Below are positions 14,310-23,664 of a DNA stretch of 64,000 nucleotides, piece after piece. The translations under genes were made by a program, and so were the position numbers. Under the pieces are notes generated by a model that was not told where the DNA came from, ran no database searches, and was given only the letters and a program-made list of their open reading frames with translations. Position 1 is the first letter of the stretch. Every line of letters begins with the position of its first letter. Origin of the DNA: UBA4781 sp963556045 (lineage in GTDB: Bacteria > Chloroflexota > Anaerolineae > Anaerolineales > Anaerolineaceae); contig CAUVYA020000002.1 of assembly GCA_963556045.3 (NCBI GenBank), positions 2,046,001 through 2,110,000 on the forward strand. Direction: 5' to 3'.

Positions 14310-15548
14310 ATGTCAGAAGAGGGGACCAAAACGAAAACGCGTTTGCGAGATCTACCGCAAAACATCTGGGCAGTGAGCCTGACCAGCTTTTTCATGGATA
14401 TATCCAGCGAGATGGTGATCAATATTTTGCCGCTTTTTCTATCTAATGTGCTGGGGGTTAAAACCAACCTGATCGGGTTGATCGAAGGGGTGGCAGAAGC
14501 AACTGCCAGCCTCCTAAAAATGATTTCTGGATGGTTGTCGGATAGATTAAAAACGCGCAAATGGCTGGCGGTGGTGGGATATGGCATTTCGGCTCTGGCA
14601 AAACCTTTCTTTTATTTTGCCAGCAGCTGGGGGGCGGTGGCTGCCATCCGCTGGGCAGACCGGGTTGGGAAAGGCGTTCGTACTGCTCCAAGGGATGCCC
14701 TGGTGGCTGATTCGATCGAAGAACAGCAGCGTGGGCTGGCTTTCGGATTTCATCGAGCGGCAGATACCTTCGGGGCGGTACTGGGTTTGGTTGTTGCCGC
14801 CCTGGTCGTGTGGCTGACGCAGCGCACTTCTGGTTTATTAACGGTCAGCACATTCCGATTGATCGTATTGCTCAGCCTTGTGCCTGCATTGCTGGCTGTG
14901 CTATCTCTGATTATTGGTGCGAAGGATGTGAGTACGAAGCAGGAACACAACCTTCCCAGGATCAGCATGAAAGCATTGGGGAAAGATTTTACGGTTTTTA
15001 TGCTCATTGTTTCATTGTTTGACATTGGCAATTCGTCTGATGCATTTCTGACACTGCGTGCGCAGGAACGAGGGGTGAGCGTTCTGGGTATTCTCATCAT
15101 GTTGATCGTATTCAACCTGGTCTACACCCTCATCTCAACGCCGGCAGGCAGGCTATCAGATAAAGCAGGCAGAAAAAGGATGATCGTGATCGGCTGGCTG
15201 ATCTATGCATGTGTGTATTTCGGTTTTGGATTGGCACAGCAAGTATGGCATATTTATGTTTTCTATATGATCTATGGGCTTTACTATGGGCTGACCTACG
15301 GCACCATTAAAGCGATGGTTGCTGATATTGTTCCGGTGGAGGTACGCGGCACCGCTTACGGCACCTTTAGCGGGATGCTCGGCATCCTCGATTTTCCGGC
15401 ATCCCTGATCGCAGGGGTGCTGTGGCAGGGTGTGGGAAAATGGACAGGTTTTGGACCATCAGCCCCGTTCTTGTTCGGTGGTGCTACGGCATTGCTGGCT
15501 GCGATTTTGATGGCATTGTGGACACCCACAGCAAAAATAACAAATTAG
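14310..15548 (+). CDS. MFS transporter
   Basis: 412 residues, twelve spans. The loop 2-3 motif 'GWLSDRLKTRK' and the repeat 'GRLSDKAGRKRMIVIGWL' in the second half are classic major facilitator signatures. 'RWADRVGKGVRTAPRDALVA' resembles the subgroup of MFS exporters found in many anaerobes. Ribosome-binding site AAGGAG. No neighbour indicates the substrate. The 237 nt upstream hold no gene. Confidence 0.85.
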   Translation: MSEEGTKTKTRLRDLPQNIWAVSLTSFFMDISSEMVINILPLFLSNVLGVKTNLIGLIEGVAEATASLLKMISGWLSDRLKTRKWLAVVGYGISALAKPFFYFASSWGAVAAIRWADRVGKGVRTAPRDALVADSIEEQQRGLAFGFHRAADTFGAVLGLVVAALVVWLTQRTSGLLTVSTFRLIVLLSLVPALLAVLSLIIGAKDVSTKQEHNLPRISMKALGKDFTVFMLIVSLFDIGNSSDAFLTLRAQERGVSVLGILIMLIVFNLVYTLISTPAGRLSDKAGRKRMIVIGWLIYACVYFGFGLAQQVWHIYVFYMIYGLYYGLTYGTIKAMVADIVPVEVRGTAYGTFSGMLGILDFPASLIAGVLWQGVGKWTGFGPSAPFLFGGATALLAAILMALWTPTAKITN

Positions 15549-15704
15549 AGATTAAAATAAAGGAACATGAAACCCGTTGCTGTGTATATACCTTTGTTAT
15601 TGATGCTGGGGAGGGTCGTCACGTCAAGAACCGGGTAGATTGAAATGACTTTGGATAGGCAAATGGAGCTGGCTAACTGATAATCTCGTGAGAATATTGG
15701 TGGA

Positions 15705-16292
15705 ATGATGCAGATCAAACTGGGTTGTTACCGGGTCGGGAATATATGGAAATCACAGCAGGATATTTTCAAATTCCTGGTGAGCCATTTTCGCATCTAT
15801 CACCAGATGGAAATTCAGGATGTCTACAAGCTGTTTTATCAGGGAGTATATGGGTCGGCTCACAGCATGCGTTCTTCTACAAAGGAATTTGAAGATGATT
15901 TAATCAAGGAATATGATCAGATTGAGAAAAATTCCGCGCAGCCCTTATGGGAATCCATCCACCCCGAGGGCAAGATCATGCGTATCCATCTGGCAGCCTA
16001 TAAGTCCAAGAAAAAAGATATTGATCAGCTTTCAACATTGTGTATATGGACGGCAGAGATCGCTGAAAAAGAAGAAGGAAATGAGGAAAATCTATCCGCT
16101 GCGATGGATACATTCTACAAACTGTGTAAAAGCCGCAAAGTACCCAAATTCAATCCGCTTGATGTGGATGCCTACCAGAGATGGTTGATAGAAAACAAAT
16201 ACCCGCCAGTCCATCATTCAGAAATCTATCATCAAAAATATGATCCGCATTATCGTCTGATTCATCGCGATTTTCTGCCCATTCTTTTCTAA
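15705..16292 (+). CDS. Conserved protein of unknown function
   Basis: 195 residues, soluble, rich in aromatic residues and histidine. Conserved-looking blocks are 'DVYKLFYQGVYGSAHSM', 'ESIHPEGKIMRIHLAAYK' and the C-terminal 'YPPVHHSEIYHQKYDPHYR'. The repeated His/Tyr/Asp positions look like an active or metal site, but no known family is recognised with certainty. GGTGGA precedes the start. It may be a single gene between the MFS and flavoprotein genes. Confidence 0.65.
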   Translation: MMQIKLGCYRVGNIWKSQQDIFKFLVSHFRIYHQMEIQDVYKLFYQGVYGSAHSMRSSTKEFEDDLIKEYDQIEKNSAQPLWESIHPEGKIMRIHLAAYKSKKKDIDQLSTLCIWTAEIAEKEEGNEENLSAAMDTFYKLCKSRKVPKFNPLDVDAYQRWLIENKYPPVHHSEIYHQKYDPHYRLIHRDFLPILF

Positions 16293-16297
16293 GGTTA

Positions 16298-17506
16298 TCA
16301 CGATTGAAGAAGCGCGCTTTCGGCAGCGATCAGCCCTGACATGAATGCCCAGTGCAGGTTGTAACCTCCGCATGGACCAAGCACATTGGCGATTTCGCCC
16401 GCAAAAAAAAGTCCACTGCAGATGCGCGATTCCATGGTGTGTGATTCAATTTCTGCTAACGGAACTCCACCGATAGATGCCTGCGCATGCTGAAATCCGC
16501 GCACGCCACGTATAGAAACGACCTGGTTCTGGACGGTATCTAATAGACGTGTGCGTTGTTGTGCTGTAAGAGCCTGGCTGGCGGTTGTGTTCTTTAAGTC
16601 AGCCTGTTGCAGCAGGAAGTTTGATGCCTTATCAGGAAGGAAGGCATTTAATTGTGACAGCAGTGTTAAACCAGCCCGTTTCGCATCGAGTAGATTATTC
16701 TTAAGGTCTTGCGCATAATGAGGGAGAAAATTGATCCGCAGCGAATAGGATTCGATATCTCGGGCAGATATCAGATGGCTGATATCCATTACTCCCGGTC
16801 CATTCAATCCCCATTTGGTGAAGATAATATTGCCGGTATTGCGGATGATGCTTTCTGCGTTGTGATACAGTTCGATCCCGGCATCCAGGCGTACCCCTTG
16901 CAGCTTGTGAAAGGTACGGCTGTCTGTTTCAAGCGGGGTTAAAGCCGGTCTTACTTCCAAAATAGAGTGTCCCAGCTCATGGATGGGCGTGTAAAGATTG
17001 TCGCGCGCTCCCAGCTGTGGATTTGCAGGGCTTCCACATGCGACAATGAGCGCGTCAAATGCCGGAGTGAGGCTTTTCTCTGCGGTAGATAATACAAAAG
17101 TAGAATTTGTCTTTTGAATACGGGTGATGAGCGTGCTGGTGGCAAATTCAATTCCAGGTAGATTATCTTCCAATATTCCAACCACATTTGATGCGGAAAA
17201 AGAAAGTGGGTAAACCCAACCATCCTCGCTGTGGGTAGTGGGAATGCCCAGAGATGCAAGAAAATTCCACACAGTACTGGCGGGCAGCCTTTCGAAGCAA
17301 TGCTGTAGGCTTTTCCGATCATCTGTAAAATAAGCATCTGCTCGTACTTCCCGGTTGGAGATATTACAGCGACCGCTGCCGGTAGCGCTTAATTTCCGCC
17401 CGGGATTGCTATTAGCATCAAATAAATGAACCCTTGCGCCCAGCTGCTGCGCTCGAATTGCAGCCGTCATACCCGCTGCTCCCGCCCCGATAATTCCAAT
17501 GTGCAT
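16298..17506 (-). CDS. FAD-dependent oxidoreductase, BaiN/HI0933 family
   Basis: 402 residues. N-terminal dinucleotide-binding 'IIGAGAAGMTAAIRAQQLGA', then the family motif 'GRKLSATGSGRCNISN' (residues about 36-51), a middle inserted domain, and C-terminal 'AGEIANVLGPCGGYNLHWAF' closing the FAD site. Members are flavoprotein dehydrogenases/reductases; BaiN acts on bile-acid intermediates, but most members have no assigned substrate. Convergent with the preceding gene, stops 5 nt apart. Confidence 0.9.
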   Translation of the reverse strand: MHIGIIGAGAAGMTAAIRAQQLGARVHLFDANSNPGRKLSATGSGRCNISNREVRADAYFTDDRKSLQHCFERLPASTVWNFLASLGIPTTHSEDGWVYPLSFSASNVVGILEDNLPGIEFATSTLITRIQKTNSTFVLSTAEKSLTPAFDALIVACGSPANPQLGARDNLYTPIHELGHSILEVRPALTPLETDSRTFHKLQGVRLDAGIELYHNAESIIRNTGNIIFTKWGLNGPGVMDISHLISARDIESYSLRINFLPHYAQDLKNNLLDAKRAGLTLLSQLNAFLPDKASNFLLQQADLKNTTASQALTAQQRTRLLDTVQNQVVSIRGVRGFQHAQASIGGVPLAEIESHTMESRICSGLFFAGEIANVLGPCGGYNLHWAFMSGLIAAESALLQS

Positions 17507-17607
17507 GGAAAATTCCTTCTTCTTGCAAATGATTTATTTTTATTAGCAATTAATACTATACTGTATTAGAATTAGTCAATTTGTTTAAAATTTTTAAGGA
17601 GGTCAGT

Positions 17608-18372
17608 ATGATGAAACATTTATACCTGTCTCTATTACCTGAGGCGCTTATTGCGTCTATGTTGACCCCGGAAGAGTTCGGTGTCTATTACGCAGTTGGT
17701 TCCATGAAGAAATCGCGAGGTCAAGCGATTTTTTTTGAAATAGACCCCGATTTTCGTACGGACGATTTCCAAATAGACGAAGCTCTTAAGCGATGTAATC
17801 CTCACGAAGATGGCACACCGAAAAGATCAATCTATATCTCAGTATATCGTGTATTGGAGCGCATCCCGTTAAAAGCCCTGCAAAAACTGTACCTGGTAAC
17901 CCAGGATGGCAGAACGCTGGGTCTCGAGAAAAGCAAGGAACTGCCGAAGACCGATGACGGCATGCACTTGTACCGAGAGATCGCCCCGGTCAACCCGCTG
18001 GTTGCCAGTACGTTAGATCCGGAAGCATTTTATGAATTGATCGTCCGCAATCCCACCTCCCTGGTAAAAGTACCAGCTGTGTGTTTTGCGGAATTAAAAT
18101 TAGGCGCACTCGCTGATGATCCTCAAAATGGTGATATTGGGAATCTTCCATACGATAATATCTACCATTTGCGGGATTGCCTGATCGAACTGCGCACAAA
18201 ATATGTACATACCAAGATGGTAGATCGTACTCCGGTTGGAGGGCTTCCATATCGTACGATCAAGAATGGTATTTTTATGGGGAATGAAAAAGACATACTG
18301 TATTATCCCATCCCAAGCCAGGAAGAGTTGATCAAAGATCACTACTCCTGGTGGCGATCCGCAAGCTTCTAG
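17608..18372 (+). CDS. Conserved protein of unknown function
   Basis: 254 residues. A perfect AAGGAGG at 17596-17602 fixes the start at 17608 (an in-frame ATG follows directly). Begins 'MMKHLYLSLLPEALIASMLT'. It contains 'EEFGVYYAVGSMKKSRGQAIFFEIDPDF' in two blocks and ends with Trp-rich 'YSWWRSASF'. No transmembrane span or cofactor motif is visible. Unknown family, but the strong ribosome-binding site and clean coding character support a real gene. It precedes hppA by 85 nt. Confidence 0.7.
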   Translation: MMKHLYLSLLPEALIASMLTPEEFGVYYAVGSMKKSRGQAIFFEIDPDFRTDDFQIDEALKRCNPHEDGTPKRSIYISVYRVLERIPLKALQKLYLVTQDGRTLGLEKSKELPKTDDGMHLYREIAPVNPLVASTLDPEAFYELIVRNPTSLVKVPAVCFAELKLGALADDPQNGDIGNLPYDNIYHLRDCLIELRTKYVHTKMVDRTPVGGLPYRTIKNGIFMGNEKDILYYPIPSQEELIKDHYSWWRSASF

Positions 18373-18456
18373 GATCCGTAGAAGGTAATTTACTGGCTGG
18401 GTCCTCCAGATGGGTGAAGTATGGTTTTTTTTAAACAATTTATATAAGGAGTCATT

Positions 18457-20532
18457 ATGTCTTCACAAAGTTGGTTGCTTGTAGGGGTGGGCGCCGGAGT
18501 GCTCTCCGTCGTCGTGGCTCTGTTCCTGTTCTTCTGGGTGCGTAAACAGGATGCCGGAACGGAAAAAGCGAAAGAAGTTGCCAGATGGATTCGAGAGGGT
18601 GCTTCTTCGTACCTGGTTAAACTGTACACATCGCTGGCACTGGTGGCAGTTATCCTGGGGATCGTGATCGCACTGGTCTTTAGCTTCGAAATAGGCGGTG
18701 ATGGCAATTCACAAATTGCGATCAATGGAAGCGAAGGTCTCAAAGTTGCTGTCACGTTCATTCTAGGTGCACTTTGTTCTGCCGTTGCCGGGTATATGGG
18801 GATGAGTGTGGCAGTAGAGGCGAATGTCCGCAGCGCAACAGCTGCTGAAAAATCTCTCAATAAAGCCTTCAGAGTCGCATTCTATGCTGGCTCTGTTATG
18901 GGGCTGGCGATGGTGGGTCTGGCAGTGATCGGTATGTGTGTGATCTATCTTGTTACTGGCGATCCTGAACTGATCCTTGGATTTAGCTTTGGCGCTTCCA
19001 CCCTGGCATTGCTGGCAAAAGCAGGTGGTGGCATTTACACCAAAACGGCTGATATTGCTGCTGACCTTGTCGGGAAGATCGAGCTCGGCATCCCTGAAGA
19101 CGATCCACGCAATCCTGCTGTGGTAGCCGATAATGTTGGTGATAATGTTGGCGACGTAGCGGGTATGGGCGCTGATATTTTCGATAGTTACGTTGCCAGT
19201 GCGGTGGCTGCTGTGCTGCTTGGCGCTGCACTGCCTAATCAGCTGGATGATCGGTATGTGGTATTCCCTTTGATCTTATGTATATTAGGAATTTTTGCAT
19301 CTTTGATAGGTATTCAATTCGTAAGGGTTGGAAAGAAGGGGAAACCGGGCACTGCTCTGAACCGCGGAACGGTAATAACTGCGGTCATTTATGCAGTCAT
19401 GGTTTCTGCGCTGGTGCTGCTGGGTGGATATGATAAAGGAGCTTTGTGGGCAACCCTGGTTGGTCTTATTACCGGTGTGATCATCGGATTTACTTCCGAT
19501 TATTTCACTTCTGATGCCTACAAACCGGTTCAAGAAACAGCCCGTGTGTCCGGATCTGGCTCAGCCATTAATATCATTACCGGTTACAGCTATGGCTTGA
19601 TAAGCATCGTCCCATCGGTGATTGGAATTGTGGTAGCAACATTGCTTTCTTATTACCTGGCACAAAGCTCCGGCGTGCTGACGGGTGTATATGGCATTGG
19701 TATCAGTGCGGTGGGCATGCTGGCTATCAGCGGGATGATCGTCTCCGCCGATGCATATGGTCCCATCGTGGATAACGCACGCGGTATCGCCGAGATGGCG
19801 GGTATGGATCACGAAGTGATCGAACGAGCAGATGTGCTTGATTCTGCCGGCAACACTGCCAAAGCGATCACAAAAGGTTTCTCCATCAGCGCAGCGGCAT
19901 TGACCGTATTGGCACTGTTTGCCTCCTATGCAGAAGTGATTGAATCCACCGGAATTTCCCTCGATATCAGCCTGCGCGATCCGATCGTGATTGCCGGTGT
20001 GTTCCTGGGTGCAATGACACCGCCGTTGTTCAGCGCTCTTACCATGTTATCGGTTACGCACAATGCTTTTGATATGATCGAAGAAATTCGCCGTCAGTTC
20101 CGTGAACATCCCGGTATCCTCGCCGGAAAAGAACTGCCTGACTATAACAGCTGTGTGACACTGGCAGCCAAGGGCGCTTTAAATTCATTGATCTTGCCTG
20201 CCTTCCTCGCGATCGGACTGCCCCTGCTGGTAGGTTTCTTGCTTGGTCCGAATGCTCTGGGTGGGTTCCTGGGCGGCTCGATTTTTACCGGCATTGTTTT
20301 TGCTCTTTTGATGGCAAATGCTGGCGGCTTGTGGGATAACGCCAAGAAATTCATTGAGACCGGAAAATTCGGTGGTCCTGGTTCAGATTCTCATAAAGCT
20401 GCTGTGGTGGGTGACACTGTTGGAGACCCCTTCAAAGATACGGCAGGTCCCTCTTTGAATACACTTATCACTGTGATGTCACTGGTCTCTTCGTTATTTG
20501 CGCCGCTAATTGCAGCATTTCATCTGTTTTAA
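18457..20532 (+). CDS. hppA: Membrane-bound proton-pumping pyrophosphatase (K+-independent type)
   Basis: 691 residues, about sixteen spans. Hydrolyses PPi to pump H+ outward, saving energy in anaerobes. The PPi-binding loop 'YTKTADIAADLVGK', the acidic 'DDPRNPAVVADNVGDNVGD' and the C-terminal 'DTVGDPFKDTAGPSLN' are all present. In 'GNTAKAITKGF' the residue that separates the two classes is Lys (about K469) rather than Ala, which marks the K+-independent class, known to pump protons. Ribosome-binding site AAGGAG. A terminator follows 14 nt after the stop. Confidence 0.96.
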   Translation: MSSQSWLLVGVGAGVLSVVVALFLFFWVRKQDAGTEKAKEVARWIREGASSYLVKLYTSLALVAVILGIVIALVFSFEIGGDGNSQIAINGSEGLKVAVTFILGALCSAVAGYMGMSVAVEANVRSATAAEKSLNKAFRVAFYAGSVMGLAMVGLAVIGMCVIYLVTGDPELILGFSFGASTLALLAKAGGGIYTKTADIAADLVGKIELGIPEDDPRNPAVVADNVGDNVGDVAGMGADIFDSYVASAVAAVLLGAALPNQLDDRYVVFPLILCILGIFASLIGIQFVRVGKKGKPGTALNRGTVITAVIYAVMVSALVLLGGYDKGALWATLVGLITGVIIGFTSDYFTSDAYKPVQETARVSGSGSAINIITGYSYGLISIVPSVIGIVVATLLSYYLAQSSGVLTGVYGIGISAVGMLAISGMIVSADAYGPIVDNARGIAEMAGMDHEVIERADVLDSAGNTAKAITKGFSISAAALTVLALFASYAEVIESTGISLDISLRDPIVIAGVFLGAMTPPLFSALTMLSVTHNAFDMIEEIRRQFREHPGILAGKELPDYNSCVTLAAKGALNSLILPAFLAIGLPLLVGFLLGPNALGGFLGGSIFTGIVFALLMANAGGLWDNAKKFIETGKFGGPGSDSHKAAVVGDTVGDPFKDTAGPSLNTLITVMSLVSSLFAPLIAAFHLF

Positions 20533-20545
20533 TTCTCTATGAATG

Positions 20546-20581
20546 AAAAGCCCCTTCTAATTATTGAAGGGGCTTTTTTTT
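20546..20581 (+). terminator. Terminator after hppA
   Basis: AAAAGCCCCTTC/GAAGGGGCTTTT with an 8-nt loop and a long T-run. The mirror-image arms could also serve the convergent znuB gene (stop at 20597). Confidence 0.9.
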
Positions 20582-20596
20582 GATTGAACAATTGAT

Positions 20597-21421
20597 CTAT
20601 GCTGCAATCCGTTTTTTCCTCGTCAGATAGGATTTGTGCATCTGTGCCATTCCATAAGCCACCCCGCTGACCAGAATGATGGTCGCTCCAGATGTGAGGT
20701 TGAAGAAATAAGATAGAAAAAGACCGCTGGTTGAGAAAAGGATGCCTAACAGGACTGCGATACCCATCATTTTCTTCAGGTCCTTTACGTAGATCCCTGC
20801 AATGGCAGCCGGAATGGTGAGCAGAGAGATAACCATGATCAGACCTACCAATCGCATGGTGACTACCACGGTCAGGGCGATCAATCCAACCAGGATAAAA
20901 TAGAGCGTATTGACCGGTACATTTTCAACGGTTGCGAACTCTTCATCAAATGAAATGGCAACCAATCCTTTATACAAAAAAGCAATGGTAAGAAAGATCA
21001 CAATATCAAGGATCAGCATAAAAAGGAGATCGCTGCCGGGCACCGCCAGGATGCTGCCGAATAGATAGCTCATCAGGTCAGCCTTATACCCCGGACTGAG
21101 ATCAAGGAAGATGATTCCCAGTGCCATACCGGTTGCCCACATGACGCCGATCATGGTATCGGCTCTCTCTTTCGTTTTTCTGGCAACAGTCCCCATTCCA
21201 AACGCTGACAGCAGGGAAAAGAGGATAGCTCCCAGTACAGGGCTTTGATTGAAAAAATACGCGATTCCAATACCCCCATAGGCAGCGTGCGCAATACCAC
21301 CGCTTAGAAAAACCAGACGGTTCACGACAATGAACGTGCCGATCACGCCGCACGCGATGCTGACCAGTACACCCGCCAATAGAGCATTTCGGAAAAAAGA
21401 ATACTGAAGAGCTTCAAGCAT
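20597..21421 (-). CDS. znuB: Zinc (metal) ABC transporter permease
   Basis: 274 residues, seven to eight spans, ABC-3 family: 'SIACGVIGTFIVVNRLVFLSG', then 'GGIAHAAYGGIGIAYF', and 'FVLVGL'-type spans with 'MRLVGLIMVISLLTIPAA'. Forms the membrane channel of a ZnuABC-type importer. The start at 21421 has GGAGGGG in front and overlaps the ATPase gene by 8 nt. The longer ORF upstream runs through that gene. Last gene of the zur-znuA-znuC-znuB operon. Confidence 0.92.
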   Translation of the reverse strand: MLEALQYSFFRNALLAGVLVSIACGVIGTFIVVNRLVFLSGGIAHAAYGGIGIAYFFNQSPVLGAILFSLLSAFGMGTVARKTKERADTMIGVMWATGMALGIIFLDLSPGYKADLMSYLFGSILAVPGSDLLFMLILDIVIFLTIAFLYKGLVAISFDEEFATVENVPVNTLYFILVGLIALTVVVTMRLVGLIMVISLLTIPAAIAGIYVKDLKKMMGIAVLLGILFSTSGLFLSYFFNLTSGATIILVSGVAYGMAQMHKSYLTRKKRIAA

Positions 21422-22193
21422 GATCCCCTCCATCATGATTATGGGGCGCCAGCACGCGGTGCGGTACACCGTGTGCGATCAGATCGATGGGGCAGTTATA
21501 GATCGCATCCACCATTTCGGATGTGATTTCCTTGTTTCCGTGATAGTACAGACGACGATTGATACATCCAATGGATTTCACGTGCGAAGAAACGGCATCC
21601 ATATTATGGCTGACCATCACAATTGTCATTTTTTGATTGAGTTCATGCAGCAATTCATAGATGTTCTGGGTTGCCTGTGGGTCCACACTGGCGGTGGGTT
21701 CATCCAGCAGCAGTATCTGCGGTTGGGTGGCAAGCGCGCGTGCAATGTAAATACGCTGCCGCTGCCCAACCGAGAGATCACCGATAGCACGTGATCGTTG
21801 ATCGAATACTCCTACCTGTTCCAGCACTGTTGTGATGATCTGCTCATCCTCTGACTGCATCCTGGTTAAAAATCCCTTGCAGCCCAATCTCCCCATACTG
21901 ACCACATCCCATACCGAAATGGGAAAATATTTATCAAAAGCGACCATCTGGGGAACGTATCCTATGTGGCAGCGCCCTTTTTGGGGAGATTCACCCATAA
22001 TAGTGATCTCGCCCTGCATGGGTTCGATCAATCCTATCAGCGTTCTCAGCAATGTGGTCTTACCGCCGCCATTCGGACCGATCAATCCGATGAAATCCCC
22101 TTTCGTGATTCTAAGATTGATATCCTCGAGAACGGGGGTGGATTCGTAACCTACCCATACATTATTAAGCGTGATAACAGGATCTATTGGCAT
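21414..22193 (-). CDS. znuC: Zinc (metal) ABC transporter ATP-binding protein
   Basis: 259 residues. Walker A 'GPNGGGKTTLLR', signature 'LSVGQRQR' (a conservative variant of LSGGQ), Walker B 'ILLLDEPTA' and switch His 'VSHN'. Energises uptake with ZnuB and ZnuA. Begins 14 nt after znuA and overlaps znuB, so it is translationally coupled. Metal specificity is inferred from the Zur-type regulator and the His/acid-rich loop of the binding protein. Confidence 0.93.
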   Translation of the reverse strand: MPIDPVITLNNVWVGYESTPVLEDINLRITKGDFIGLIGPNGGGKTTLLRTLIGLIEPMQGEITIMGESPQKGRCHIGYVPQMVAFDKYFPISVWDVVSMGRLGCKGFLTRMQSEDEQIITTVLEQVGVFDQRSRAIGDLSVGQRQRIYIARALATQPQILLLDEPTASVDPQATQNIYELLHELNQKMTIVMVSHNMDAVSSHVKSIGCINRRLYYHGNKEITSEMVDAIYNCPIDLIAHGVPHRVLAPHNHDGGDHA

Positions 22194-22207
22194 AAGTGGT
22201 CCATTTC

Positions 22208-23116
22208 TTAGTGGAGAACCTGGTTGAGACTTTTTGCGATCAGGTTCATGTTTTCTATCCAGTTTTCTTCCAGGGGACTGATCAAGATCACCTCGCCGCC
22301 TATATCCTGAGCAATGGTTTCGGCAGACTTTGTGCTGAATTCAGGTTCTGCAAAGATGAAATGAATATCATGCTGCCTGGCGAAACTGATCAAATCAGCC
22401 AGCTCGGCTGCACTGGGTTCATTGCCCCCGACTTCAATGGCGATCTGCTCAAGGTTATAATCGCGGGCGAAATAACCCCAGGCGGGGTGGAAGGTGATGA
22501 ATTGGCGTGAGGGGAGCGATTTCAGAGAACTGCTGATCTCCTGATCAAGGCTATCGATGTCCTGCAGAAATGCATCCAGATTGTTCTGGTATATTGCGTC
22601 ATGTTCGCGATCCATGTCGGATAAGGCAGAAGCTATGGTCTGGGCGATGATTTTTACATTTGCGGGAGAGAGCCAGATATGGGGATCCAGGTCACCGTGT
22701 GCATCCGTTCCTGCCTCAGCGGAGGTATGTTCGTCCCCACTGATTGCGATCTTCTCAATTCCAGCGCTGCTGTCCACGAACTGCAAATTGGGATTCGTGT
22801 CCTTGAATTTGTTCAACCAGGCGTTTTCAAATTCCACACCGATCGTGAAATAGACCTGTGAAGTGCTGAGCGCCTGCATTTGAGAAGGCTGCGGCTCGAA
22901 AGTATGCGGTTCTTCTCCAGGAGCGACCATGACATTAACATTCACCAGATCGCCGCCGATGCGTTCAACGAAATATTTTTGCGGCAGGATGCTGACGGTT
23001 ACATCCAGCTTGTTGGAAGTTGGAAGCGGCGCTGATGTGCAGGCAATCAGAAATATTGGAATACTGGCGATGCTGATGATTTGCAAAAATCCTTTATTCT
23101 TTTTCGTTTTCATCAT
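22208..23116 (-). CDS. znuA: Zinc (metal) ABC transporter substrate-binding lipoprotein
   Basis: About 302 residues, cluster A-1 binding protein. Lipoprotein signal ends 'IPIFLIAC'. Metal ligands fit 'GEEPHTFEP' (first His), 'FHPAWGYFARDY' (second His) and the final acidic ligand in 'IFAEPEFSTKSAE'. A short His/acid-rich loop, 'GDEHTSAEAGTDAHGD', is typical of zinc ZnuA. Two adjacent ATGs (23116, 23113) follow AAAAAGGGGA. The longer ORF start overlaps zur and is rejected. Lies 11 nt after zur. Confidence 0.92.
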   Translation of the reverse strand: MMKTKKNKGFLQIISIASIPIFLIACTSAPLPTSNKLDVTVSILPQKYFVERIGGDLVNVNVMVAPGEEPHTFEPQPSQMQALSTSQVYFTIGVEFENAWLNKFKDTNPNLQFVDSSAGIEKIAISGDEHTSAEAGTDAHGDLDPHIWLSPANVKIIAQTIASALSDMDREHDAIYQNNLDAFLQDIDSLDQEISSSLKSLPSRQFITFHPAWGYFARDYNLEQIAIEVGGNEPSAAELADLISFARQHDIHFIFAEPEFSTKSAETIAQDIGGEVILISPLEENWIENMNLIAKSLNQVLH

Positions 23117-23127
23117 TCCCCTTTTTC

Positions 23128-23553
23128 TCATTTGTTTGAAACCTTGCATTGCTGGCAAAGACCGTTCAACTGCAGCCAGTGTTCTTCGAGGTCAAAATCA
23201 TACTGTTGGGCGATATTTTCAAATTGGGCTTCCATATCCAGCCCATCAAAATAAACCGCTTTGCCGCATTTTCGGCAGATCATCAGATGATTGTGACCTT
23301 CCTTTGCCTTCAAGTATTTGTTGCAGCCGCTATCTTGATGAACTTTTTGAAGTAATCCCAGTTCTTCCAGACACTCCATTGTGCGATATACGGTAACCAT
23401 ACCAAGGGAGGGGTGTTTCTGGCGGGTAAGGTCATATACTTCGATCGGTTCCAGCGCCTTTTCACTTTGCAGAAGGATCTCTACAATCGCTTCGCGCTGG
23501 GCGGTGATGCGCATGCCATTATTCTGTAATTTTTGGATCCAATTACTTTTCAT
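23128..23553 (-). CDS. zur: Fur-family zinc-uptake regulator (Zur-like)
   Basis: 141 residues. Winged helix 'HPSLGMVTVYRTMECLEELG', His-rich hinge 'GHNHLMICRKCGKAVYFDG' and a second Cys pair 'CQQC' that builds the structural zinc site. As first gene of the znu operon it most likely represses zinc uptake when zinc is sufficient. The promoter at 23594-23622 carries an overlapping 27-bp palindrome, so self-regulation is expected. Mn or Fe specificity cannot be excluded from sequence. Confidence 0.85.
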   Translation of the reverse strand: MKSNWIQKLQNNGMRITAQREAIVEILLQSEKALEPIEVYDLTRQKHPSLGMVTVYRTMECLEELGLLQKVHQDSGCNKYLKAKEGHNHLMICRKCGKAVYFDGLDMEAQFENIAQQYDFDLEEHWLQLNGLCQQCKVSNK

Positions 23554-23569
23554 AGTTCCTTATTCTTGT

Positions 23570-23622
23570 TATTGATAATGAAAATCAGTTTCAATAATAC
23601 ATACGTACTTCTGTTCTGTCAA
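23570..23622 (-). promoter_or_regulatory. Zur operon promoter with Fur-type operator
   Basis: On the minus strand, TTGACA (23617-23622), a 17-bp spacer and TATTAT (23594-23599) form a near-consensus promoter. The palindrome TATTGATAATGA-AAA-TCAGTTTCAATA (23570-23596, 10/12 matching arm positions) overlaps the -10 box and the expected start site. Its core resembles the Fur-box GATAATGATAATC. Bound repressor would block initiation. Confidence 0.8.
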
Positions 23623-23664
23623 GGGCTGCTGTATTTTCTTCTAATCTTCCGCTAGAATGAATGT

